Assembly: GCF_020731285.1 (NCBI RefSeq)
Contig: NZ_JAJFOW010000019.1
Coordinates: forward strand, 1-64,000
DNA from: Cohnella baijiui
GTDB taxonomy: Bacteria > Bacillota > Bacilli > Paenibacillales > Paenibacillaceae
DNA length: 64,000 nucleotides
Direction: 5' to 3'
A model generated the notes under the pieces. That model made no database searches, was not told where the DNA came from, and saw only the letters and a program-made list of their open reading frames with translations. Position 1 is the stretch's first letter, and each line of letters starts with the position of its first letter. Made by a program: the position numbers and the translations under genes. This document shows positions 57,817 through 64,000 of the stretch, piece after piece.

Positions 57817-58425
57817 TTATTTTCCCAACATCTCTTGCAGCGCGAGATTCAGCTTCAGCACGTTGACGCGCGGTTCGCCGAAGACGCCCAGGTCGCGTCC
57901 CTCGGTGTGATCCTCGATCAAGGCGCGAAGCCGTCCGGCGGGGATGCCCGTCAGCTTGCTGATTCGCGGAACCTGGACCTCGGCCGACGCCGGGGAGATC
58001 TGCGGATCGAGGCCCGAGGCGGAGTTCGTCAGCAGACCGATCGGCACCCGATCGACCGGCACGTCGGGATTGGCTGCCTTCCAGGCGTCGATGGAAGCCT
58101 GCGTGCGCTTCAGCAGCTCCGGATTGGACGGGGCGTAGTTGTTCGATCCCGACGCCTCCGCCTGATAAGAAATACTCGACACGCGTCCTTGAAAGTACTT
58201 CGGATCGGCGAAATTCTGGCCGATCAGCGCCGAGCCGACGACATGGCCGGATGCGTCCTTCACGAGACTACCGTTCGCCGTATGGGGCATGATCGCCTGC
58301 GAGATCCCCGTCGTGACGAGCGGATAAACGATGCCGCATACGAGCAGAAAGACGATGCCGGCTCGCAGCGCCACCCAGAATATCGAAGCGCCGGACGATC
58401 CGGACGCATGGTCAGCGTGATTCAT
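57817..58425 (-). CDS. kdpC: Potassium-transporting ATPase subunit KdpC
   Basis: This 202-residue protein has one N-terminal membrane helix (GIVFLLVCGIVYPLVTTGI) and an outside domain. Family blocks are GSALIGQNF, GRVSSISYQAEASGSNNYAPSN, ASGLDPQISPASAEVQVPRI and DLGVFGEPRVNVLKLN. KdpC is the periplasmic-facing chaperone that increases nucleotide affinity of KdpB. It starts 22 nt after kdpB. Confidence 0.97.
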   Translation of the reverse strand: MNHADHASGSSGASIFWVALRAGIVFLLVCGIVYPLVTTGISQAIMPHTANGSLVKDASGHVVGSALIGQNFADPKYFQGRVSSISYQAEASGSNNYAPSNPELLKRTQASIDAWKAANPDVPVDRVPIGLLTNSASGLDPQISPASAEVQVPRISKLTGIPAGRLRALIEDHTEGRDLGVFGEPRVNVLKLNLALQEMLGK

Positions 58426-58447
58426 GGCGATAACCTTCCTTTCGGGT

Positions 58448-60478
58448 TTAGACCCACAGATGAACGACGAGATCGATGAGCTTGATGCCGACGAACGGCG
58501 CGACGATGCCGCCCAGCCCGTAGACGAGCAAGTTGCGCGATAGCAGCTTGGCCGCGCCCATCGGGCGGTATGCGACGCCCTTCATCGCGATCGGAATGAG
58601 CAGCGGGATGATGACGGCGTTGAAGATGAGCGCGGACAGAATCGCCGACAAGGGCGAGCCGAGATGCATGACGTTCAGAGCGCGCATCTCCGGGATCGCC
58701 AGGATGAACATGGCGGGGATGATGGCGAAATATTTGGCGATGTCGTTGGCGACGCTGAACGTCGTCAGCGCGCCTCGCGTCATGAGCAGCTGCTTGCCGA
58801 TCGAGACGACCTCGATGATCTTGGACGGATCGGAGTCGAGGTCGACCATGTTGGCCGCTTCCTTGGCCGCCGCCGTTCCGCTGTTCATCGCGAGGCCGAC
58901 GTCGGCCTGCGCGAGCGCCGGCGCGTCGTTCGTCCCGTCGCCGGTCATCGCGACGAGCTTGCCTTCGGCTTGCTCCCGCCGGATGACCGCGATCTTGTCC
59001 TCGGGCTTGCTCTCCGCGATGAAGTCGTCGACGCCGGCTTGGCGGGCGATCGTCGCCGCGGTCAGCGGGTTGTCGCCGGTGCACATGATCGTCTTGATGC
59101 CCATTTTGCGCAGCTGCTCGAAGCGCTCGCGCATGCCGGGCTTCACCGTATCCTTCAAGTAGATGAGGCCGTAGACGACGCCGTCGACCGCGACGGCGAG
59201 CGGCGTGCCGCCCTCCGTCGCGATGGCGTTGCCTTTGGCGTCGAGATCGGCTGGAACGGAGCCGCCCTGCGCGACGACCCACTTCTTGACGGCGTCGACG
59301 GCGCCTTTGCGGACCTGGCGTCCGTCCTTCAGGTCGATGCCGCTCAAACGCGTCTCGGCCTTGAACTCGACGAACGTCCCGCCCTCGGCAAGGGCGTCGT
59401 CGTAGCGGATCGCGTCCCGCTTCATCAGCTCCAGCACCGAGCGCCCTTCGGGCGTCTCGTCGCGCAGCGATCCGATCGCGGCCCAAGCGGCCAGCGTCTG
59501 GACGTCGTGTGCGCCAACGGGGATGAACGCGCTCGCCATCCGGTTGCCGTACGTAATCGTCCCCGTCTTGTCGAGGATCATCGTGTTGATGTCGCCCGCA
59601 GCTTCGACGGCTTTGCCGGACATGGCCAGCACGTTGAACCGGGTGACCCGGTCCATCCCCGCGATGCCGATGGCAGACAGCAGGCCGCCGATCGTCGTCG
59701 GAATGAGGCAGACGAGCAGCGCGATCAGCACGGGCACCTGCAGCTCGATGCCGACGAACTTCGCCAGCGGAGCGAGCGTGACGACGACGATCAGGAAGAT
59801 GATCGTCAGACTCGTCAGCAGCGTGTTCAGCGCGAGTTCGTTCGGAGTTTTCTGGCGCTTCGCGCCTTCTACGAGCGAGATCATCCGGTCAATAAACGAT
59901 TCCCCCGGATCCGTGGTGATCCGGACGACGATGCGGTCGCTGACGACCCGCGTCCCCCCGGTGACGGAGCTGAAGTCGCCGCCCGCTTCCTTGATGACCG
60001 GCGCGGACTCGCCCGTAATGGCCGATTCGTCGACGGACGCGAGGCCCTCGATCACTTCGCCGTCGCCGGGGATCGTCTCGCCCTGGGCGACGACGACAAC
60101 GTCGCCTTTGCGCAGCTCGGTGGACGAGACCGCCTTGATGCCGCTGCCGGCCACCTGATGGGCGGTGATTTCGTTTTTCGTCTTTTTCAGCGCGCCGGCC
60201 TGCGCCTTGCCGCGCCCTTCGGCCAGCGCCTCCGCGAAGTTGGCGAACAACAAGGTGAACAGCAGGACGACGAATACCGTCCCATTAAACCCCATGTCAT
60301 TCCGAGTGCCGAAATAACCGGGGAATACCGTCATGAGCAGCACGACAAACGTGCCGAGCTCCACGACGAATAGGACGGGATTTTTCATCATCGTGACGGG
60401 GTTTAGCTTGACGAAGCTGGTCTTCAACGCTTGTTGGACCAGCGGCCTGGTCAGCATCGATTGACGTTTCGGATTCAT
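58448..60478 (-). CDS. kdpB: Potassium-transporting ATPase ATP-binding subunit KdpB
   Basis: This 676-residue P-type ATPase has the phosphorylation site ILDKTGTITYGNRMA, the actuator TGESAPV and the hinge MTGDGTNDAPALAQADVG. About seven membrane helices are visible. KdpB hydrolyses ATP to drive K+ through KdpA. It lies 18 nt after kdpA, and kdpC follows. All catalytic motifs are intact. Confidence 0.98.
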   Translation of the reverse strand: MNPKRQSMLTRPLVQQALKTSFVKLNPVTMMKNPVLFVVELGTFVVLLMTVFPGYFGTRNDMGFNGTVFVVLLFTLLFANFAEALAEGRGKAQAGALKKTKNEITAHQVAGSGIKAVSSTELRKGDVVVVAQGETIPGDGEVIEGLASVDESAITGESAPVIKEAGGDFSSVTGGTRVVSDRIVVRITTDPGESFIDRMISLVEGAKRQKTPNELALNTLLTSLTIIFLIVVVTLAPLAKFVGIELQVPVLIALLVCLIPTTIGGLLSAIGIAGMDRVTRFNVLAMSGKAVEAAGDINTMILDKTGTITYGNRMASAFIPVGAHDVQTLAAWAAIGSLRDETPEGRSVLELMKRDAIRYDDALAEGGTFVEFKAETRLSGIDLKDGRQVRKGAVDAVKKWVVAQGGSVPADLDAKGNAIATEGGTPLAVAVDGVVYGLIYLKDTVKPGMRERFEQLRKMGIKTIMCTGDNPLTAATIARQAGVDDFIAESKPEDKIAVIRREQAEGKLVAMTGDGTNDAPALAQADVGLAMNSGTAAAKEAANMVDLDSDPSKIIEVVSIGKQLLMTRGALTTFSVANDIAKYFAIIPAMFILAIPEMRALNVMHLGSPLSAILSALIFNAVIIPLLIPIAMKGVAYRPMGAAKLLSRNLLVYGLGGIVAPFVGIKLIDLVVHLWV

Positions 60479-60496
60479 ATGGCATTCCTCTCTTCG

Positions 60497-62176
60497 TTAG
60501 CGGAGCGTCAAATGCTCGGCGATCGGTCCCAGAACGACGGCTGGCAGGAACGTGAGCGCTCCGATGATCAGAACGGTGCCGATCAGGATGCCCCAGAACA
60601 GCGCGTTGTCCGTCCGGAACGTGCCGACCGTTTCCGGCACCCACGTTTTGCGGACAAGCGAGCCGGCGACCGCCAGCATCGCGATCATCGAGACGTAGCG
60701 GCCGAGCAGCATCACGATACCGGTGGAAATGTTCCAAAACGGCGTGTTGTCGGCGAGCCCCTCGAAGCCCGACCCGTTGTTGGCGGCGGAGGACGTCATC
60801 TCGTACAGCGCCTGGGAGATGCCGTGGAAGCCCGGGTTCGTCACCCCGGCCCGGCCTGCGTCCGTCAGCAAGGCGATGGCCGTCGGCACAAGGATGATGA
60901 ACGGGTGCGCCAAAATCGCGATGGCGATCAGCTTCATCTCCCTCGGCTCGATCTTGCGGCCGAGAAATTCCGGCGTACGGCCGACCATGAGCCCGGCCAG
61001 GAAGACACCCAGGATCGCGTACATGAGCATGTTCACGAGCCCGACGCCTTTGCCCCCGAACACGCAGTTCAGCATCATCTCGGCGAGCGGAGCGAGTCCG
61101 CCGAGCGGCGTCAACGTGTCGTGCATGTTGTTGACCGAGCCGGTCGTCGCTGCCGTCGTCACGGCCGTGAACAACACGGATTGGGCGATGCCGAAGCGCG
61201 TTTCTTTGCCCTCCATGCTGCCTTGGGAGGCGTCCATTCCGAGCGCGTTCAGCGCGGGGTTGCCCCGCAGCTCGGACGCGTAGATCAGCGCCAGGAACGC
61301 AAGGAACAGCGTCATCATCGCGCCGAAGACGACCCAGCCCTGCTTTTGGTTCTTGGCGAATTTCCCGTACACGAAAGGAAGCGAAGCCGGCAGCGTCCAC
61401 ATCGACCATATTTCGATGACGTTCGTGAGCGGGGTCGGATTCTCGAACGGATGCGACGAGTTGGTCCCGAAAAAGCCGCCGCCGTTCGTGCCCAGATGCT
61501 TGATCGATTCGAGCGCCGCGACCGGCCCGATCGCGATATGCTGGGCCGCGCCTTCGATCGTCGTAACGGTTAAGGTCGGATCCAGCGTTTGCGGAACGCC
61601 CAGCGCCACCAGGACGAGCGCAACGATCGTCGCCAGCGGAAGGAAAATCCGCGTGATCGCCTTGACGAAGTCTTCGAAAAAGTTGCCGATCGTCCGCCCC
61701 CGGCTCGTCAAGCCGCGGACGAAGGCGATCGCGACCGAAAAGCCGGTCGCCGCGGAAGTGAACATCATCATCATGATGACGGCCATCTGGGAAAAGTAAG
61801 AGAGTCCCGTTTCCCCGCTGTAATGCTGCAGGTTCGTGTTGGTGATGAAGCTGACGACCGTGTTGAAGCTCAGCGTTTCTTCCATGCCTTCGATCTTGTT
61901 CGGATTCAGCGGCAGCAGATTTTGCAAGCGCAGGATCAGATAGCTCAAGGCGACGAGCACGATATTCGTCAGCAGAAAGCTGAGCGCGTACCGCCGCCAG
62001 GTCATGCCGTCCCGCCGCTTCAGTCCGATCAGCCGGTAAACGGCCCGTTCGACCGGGCCGAACAGCCGGTCCGTCCGGTTCGGTTCGTTCGAGAATACGT
62101 GATACACATAGGTGCCCAGCGGCTTGACCAAAAGGACCAGCACCGCCAGGACGAGGACGATCTGCAAGACTCCCAT
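60497..62176 (-). CDS. kdpA: Potassium-transporting ATPase subunit KdpA
   Basis: This 559-residue membrane protein of the SKT superfamily shows four selectivity-filter-type loops (for example VSFITNTNLQHYSGE, GTNGGGFFGTNSSHPFENP, TAATTGSVNNMHDTLTPLGG, TSSAANNGSGFEGL). It forms the K+ channel part of the Kdp pump. The ATG at 62176 follows GGAGGAGGAATCGGACGA. The filter glycines are all present. Confidence 0.98.
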   Translation of the reverse strand: MGVLQIVLVLAVLVLLVKPLGTYVYHVFSNEPNRTDRLFGPVERAVYRLIGLKRRDGMTWRRYALSFLLTNIVLVALSYLILRLQNLLPLNPNKIEGMEETLSFNTVVSFITNTNLQHYSGETGLSYFSQMAVIMMMMFTSAATGFSVAIAFVRGLTSRGRTIGNFFEDFVKAITRIFLPLATIVALVLVALGVPQTLDPTLTVTTIEGAAQHIAIGPVAALESIKHLGTNGGGFFGTNSSHPFENPTPLTNVIEIWSMWTLPASLPFVYGKFAKNQKQGWVVFGAMMTLFLAFLALIYASELRGNPALNALGMDASQGSMEGKETRFGIAQSVLFTAVTTAATTGSVNNMHDTLTPLGGLAPLAEMMLNCVFGGKGVGLVNMLMYAILGVFLAGLMVGRTPEFLGRKIEPREMKLIAIAILAHPFIILVPTAIALLTDAGRAGVTNPGFHGISQALYEMTSSAANNGSGFEGLADNTPFWNISTGIVMLLGRYVSMIAMLAVAGSLVRKTWVPETVGTFRTDNALFWGILIGTVLIIGALTFLPAVVLGPIAEHLTLR

Positions 62177-62215
62177 TCGTCCGATTCCTCCTCCGTTCGT
62201 TTGAAGCGCGTTTCG

Positions 62216-62293
62216 CTAAAATTTTTCCGGATGAATCAAGGCGTAGATCAAATACAGAAACGCCAGCCCCGCGAAGATCAGGACGACCGTCAT
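62216..62293 (-). CDS. kdpF: KdpF small subunit
   Basis: This 25-residue peptide (MTVVLIFAGLAFLYLIYALI then HPEKF) has the single helix and the conserved HPE-x-F end of KdpF. It stabilises the KdpABC complex. Its ATG overlaps the stop of the preceding 36-residue peptide gene (ATGA), and kdpA follows 39 nt later. Confidence 0.93.
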   Translation of the reverse strand: MTVVLIFAGLAFLYLIYALIHPEKF

Positions 62294-62400
62294 GGCCGAT
62301 CGCCCTCCGATCCTTCCACGACCCGGTCGCACCAGACCGCAAAGCCGTAAAAGACGGCGAAAAGGGCGGCCAGCAAAAGTACCATATAAATGTCCGGCAT
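62290..62400 (-). CDS. 36-residue membrane peptide preceding kdpF
   Basis: The start is the ATG at 62400 after AGGAGGGAAACGAC. The sequence MPDIYMVLLLAALFAVFYGF continues with AVWCDRVVEG and an acidic tail. It is one membrane helix followed by a charged C-terminus. Similar short peptides precede kdpF in other genomes as far as I recall, but have no assigned role. Overlap with kdpF supports translation. Confidence 0.75.
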   Translation of the reverse strand: MPDIYMVLLLAALFAVFYGFAVWCDRVVEGSEGDRP

Positions 62401-62423
62401 GTCGTTTCCCTCCTAATGGCTTT

Positions 62424-62831
62424 TTAGGGGACTAGATCCTGAATGAGAAAGGCGACGTCGCCGCTGCTGGAATGAATGACGTGGTTCGCGCCGAGTCCTT
62501 TGTAGACCAGCCTGGGATTGGAGCTTCCCGTGATGACGTAGATCGGCTTGGACGTCCAGGCCCGGCAAATCTGGATATAGCGGCAGCAGAGATTGAGGCT
62601 CTTCTCGAATAGGAACACGCGGCCGATCTCGAGATCCGGAACCGCCCATGTCTGAATCTGGGTCGTATCGACCGAGATCCGGTGCGTGACGCCCAACTCG
62701 CCGAGCCGTTCGAAGTCGATCTTGTTGTTCGCGATCGCCGCGAACGGAATCCCGCGCCGGACGAGGTGCTTGATAAACTGCTCGCCTGCGACGTTGGGAG
62801 CGGAGACGAGTACAAATTCTTGCGCGTTCAT
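62424..62831 (-). CDS. RCK/TrkA-N-like protein heading the kdp operon
   Basis: The protein has 135 residues from the ATG at 62831, 11 nt after AGGAGG. It alternates beta-alpha segments as in a Rossmann or RCK N-domain (EFVLVSAPNVAGEQFIKHLV, IPFAAIANNKIDFERLGELG, ARTSKPI-like SKPIYVITGSSNP) but lacks GxGxxG, so NAD binding is doubtful. Similarity to the N-domain of K+ regulators such as KtrA/TrkA is my reading by eye, not a firm match. It is the first gene after the c-di-AMP riboswitch terminator and 23 nt before the 36-residue peptide, so a potassium-related role is likely. Confidence 0.65.
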   Translation of the reverse strand: MNAQEFVLVSAPNVAGEQFIKHLVRRGIPFAAIANNKIDFERLGELGVTHRISVDTTQIQTWAVPDLEIGRVFLFEKSLNLCCRYIQICRAWTSKPIYVITGSSNPRLVYKGLGANHVIHSSSGDVAFLIQDLVP

Positions 62832-62867
62832 GGGCCTGTTATCCTCCTGAAGGTCGGAGAAGGCAAC

Positions 62868-62911
62868 AAAAAAAGAAGCCGCGGGCGAAGAGGAACTCTT
62901 CTCGCGGCTTC
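62868..62911 (-). terminator. Riboswitch expression-platform terminator
   Basis: On the minus strand GAAGCCGCG-AGAAGAG...CTCTTC-CGCGGCTTC forms a long stem followed by seven T residues. It lies between the proximal c-di-AMP aptamer and the first kdp-operon gene. Confidence 0.92.
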
Positions 62912-62968
62912 CAGGCACAGTCGGAAATAAACCGTGTCCGTTCACGATCGTCGTTGCCTCTCTCGGTA

Positions 62969-63112
62969 CGCTTACGAGGTTAGCTGACGGATTCGGGCGT
63001 GAGAGTCGCCCTACCTCGGGGAAGCTTCCGCTTCCCCTTGGATTCACCCCATGGCCGCCGGATGAGGACGGCCGTTGGTTCCCCCGTTCCCTGCATGCGC
63101 AGGGACTCAGCG
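62969..63112 (-). promoter_or_regulatory. c-di-AMP riboswitch (ydaO/yuaA), gene-proximal copy
   Basis: On the minus strand the aptamer reads CGCTGAGTCCCTG, GGGGGAACCAACGG, GGGGTGAATCC, AGGGCGACTCTCACG, CCGAATCCGTCAGCTAACC and CTCGTAAGCG, all conserved blocks of ydaO/yuaA. GCTGA/TCAGC closes P1. c-di-AMP binding should favour the terminator at 62868 and shut off K+ uptake. Confidence 0.95.
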
Positions 63113-63138
63113 ATAAAGAGCAATTTGGTTGTTGTGAG

Positions 63139-63285
63139 TGTTGCGGGTGTTGCGGGTGTTGCGGTGTTGCGGTGTTGCGGTGTTGCGGGTGTTGCGGTGT
63201 TGCGGTGTTGCGGGTGTTGCTGGTGTTGCGGTGTGTTGCGGTGTTGCGGGTGTTCCGGGTGTTCCGGGTGTTGCGGGTGTTGCGG
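63139..63285. repeat. GTGTTGCGG minisatellite between two riboswitches
   Basis: Seventeen units of 8-10 bp, mostly TGTTGCGG or TGTTGCGGG with variants TGTTCCGGG and TGTTGCTGG, run in tandem. In the RNA (minus strand) it is an unstructured CCGCAACAC tract. It joins the 3' end of the distal aptamer without any gap. Confidence 0.95.
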
Positions 63286-63440
63286 ACGGGTTCGGGCGGT
63301 GAGAGTCGCCCTACCCGATGGCGCGGCTCCTAGGTGCCGCGCCTCGGGATTCACCCTGCGGCGTCCGCCGGCTCTCACACCGGACGGCCGCGCGCGTTCG
63401 ATTTCCTCGCTTCCCCGGCATTCCGGGGATTCGCCGATTG
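63284..63440 (-). promoter_or_regulatory. Second c-di-AMP (ydaO/yuaA) aptamer, promoter-proximal copy
   Basis: On the minus strand GGCGAATCCCCGG, GGGGAAGCGAGGAAA, GGGTGAATCCC, TAGGGCGACTCTCACC and GCCCGAACCCGTC recur in the right order. The usual 3' end (CAGCTAACC...) is missing; the minisatellite begins there instead, so the P1 closing helix looks incomplete. It may be degenerate or use a different pairing. Confidence 0.82.
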
Positions 63441-63465
63441 GCGAGTTGCCGAATGGCTGAATCGA

Positions 63466-63494
63466 ATATTACGCCTCGGCTCCCGCTTTGTAAA
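63466..63494 (-). promoter_or_regulatory. Promoter of the kdp operon
   Basis: The minus strand reads TTTACA, 17 nt, TAATAT (complements at 63489-63494 and 63466-63471), about 25 bp before the distal aptamer. Confidence 0.8.
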
Positions 63495-63866
63495 TGCAAG
63501 CCGAAAACCAGGTTCTGCCTAATTTCGCCGAGGGCGCCGTTCGTACCGCTTACAATCGGATCGAACTCGATCAAGCTCTTTGCCGCTCTCTCATTCTCGC
63601 ATTTATGGAAGTTCCGCCACGCTTGAGAGCGACGCGTAAAGCCGTTGGAAAGCTGCCGGAAAGCTGGAATGCGATCGCGCGCGAATGAGCGAGCAACCCT
63701 TGTCGGACCGGGAGAAAAAGACGATTTTTCATCGCGAAAACGGCAATATTTGCCGATTTGGCGCTTAGGCGCGTCTTGCCGACGGCAGCACGATTTTACA
63801 AAAGCCGCGTTAGGCTTTATAGTCAAATATCATTGGTTGGGTCGTTTGGGAAGGAGTGCAGCAGGG
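63495..63866. other. Intergenic region between divergent units
   Basis: I see no convincing gene. It includes an AT-richer stretch with TTTATAGTCAAATATC near 63815-63832, possibly the promoter of the rightward gene. Confidence 0.4.
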
Positions 63867-64000
63867 GTGGTCGAGCTTCATTTGACGGGAATCGAGGTTT
63901 TCGCGTTTGCCGAACGCGGTGTGGAAGGACAAGCGCTCCCCGTCCGCCGGGGCGTGCTGAAGCTGAGCTGCGGGCGCGCGTCGGGATGGAGCGAGTGCAC
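63867..64000 (+). CDS. Partial gene, enolase-superfamily-like N-terminus
   Basis: A GTG at 63867 follows GGAAGGAG and opens a frame that runs off the window: VELHLTGIEVFAFAERG, then LPVRRGVLKLSCGRASGWSEC. The pattern of an N-terminal capping domain with L-x-x-x-x-G-x-x-G-W-x-E resembles mandelate-racemase/muconate-lactonizing enzymes. Only 44 residues are visible, so the assignment is tentative. Confidence 0.55.
   Translation, partial: MVELHLTGIEVFAFAERGVEGQALPVRRGVLKLSCGRASGWSEC

Noticed and set aside
55749..57866. 705-codon plus-strand open frame opposite the KdpD-like gene
   Set aside because: Antisense shadow; the minus-strand frame has clear P-loops and family motifs.
62980..63378. Open frames across the riboswitch and minisatellite region
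   Set aside because: They lie within structured RNA and a simple repeat; no start context or protein-like composition.

Overview
The window is a GC-rich (roughly 60%) Gram-positive chromosome segment. Strong AGGAGG-type ribosome binding sites, a Spo0E-family phosphatase, two coat-like proteins, a T-box, a TPP riboswitch and ydaO-type c-di-AMP riboswitches all point to a spore-forming Bacillota. Gene content and the mutS2/zapA/pheT/pheS neighbourhood fit Paenibacillaceae (Cohnella/Paenibacillus-like). That placement is inference; no rRNA or marker tree is available. There are no tRNAs, rRNAs, insertion sequences, prophage modules or CRISPR arrays. Most genes run leftwards (minus strand).

Layout: 1-216 52-bp tandem array; 339-2954 pseudouridine synthase, cobalamin genes and a Spo0E-like phosphatase; 3080-5563 alanine transaminase/Lrp regulator and two coat-like proteins; 5724-10124 mutS2-DUF350-27 aa membrane peptide-zinc ribbon-cysK; 10275-11161 holin-like protein and CuA-type lipoprotein (plus strand); 11410-18253 a giant ZapA-coiled-coil fusion and T-box-controlled pheS-pheT; 18250-25555 a TPP-riboswitch thiamine operon thiC-thiF-thiES(fused)-thiG-thiO-thiD; 25564-31483 copper-type genes (ycnI, copCD) with a two-component system, a PadR/DUF2269 pair and a second 52-bp array; 31501-34596 an operon joining a gamma-glutamylcyclotransferase-like protein to 5-oxoprolinase (pxpA, fused pxpBC); 35117-36085 a DRE-TIM aldolase; 36255-37926 a compact agr-like peptide-signalling locus without a histidine kinase; 38320-44791 an FMN reductase, a FadR-type regulator and a proline/arginine-to-glutamate module (rocA, proline dehydrogenase, arginase, ornithine aminotransferase); 44898-46607 hxlR/hxlAB formaldehyde fixation; 46731-52797 a lipoprotein, MFS exporter, nitroreductase, AhpC, TrxB, a third 52-bp array, a response-regulator-like protein and PerR; 53062-55131 a molybdopterin oxidoreductase; 55269-63494 a kdp potassium operon; 63867-64000 the start of an enolase-superfamily-like gene.

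How the genes work together: thiC to thiD form most of the pyrimidine and thiazole branches under one TPP switch. The gamma-glutamylcyclotransferase-like protein would make 5-oxoproline, which PxpA/PxpBC hydrolyse to glutamate. The roc genes also converge on glutamate. PerR, AhpC and TrxB are tied by near-identical 15-bp palindromes. ycnI and copCD share a 20-bp promoter element at identical spacing from the -10.

Most unusual: (i) the kdp operon carries two ydaO-type c-di-AMP aptamers in tandem, separated by an 8-9 bp minisatellite, and encodes a KdpD-like protein that is two KdpD-N/USP units in tandem with no kinase and no KdpE; (ii) an agr locus of membrane sensor, AgrB, AgrD and a LytTR-only protein, lacking kinase and receiver; (iii) three dispersed arrays with one shared core and an almost exact 52-bp period; (iv) a 936-residue ZapA fusion; (v) a ThiE-ThiS fusion.
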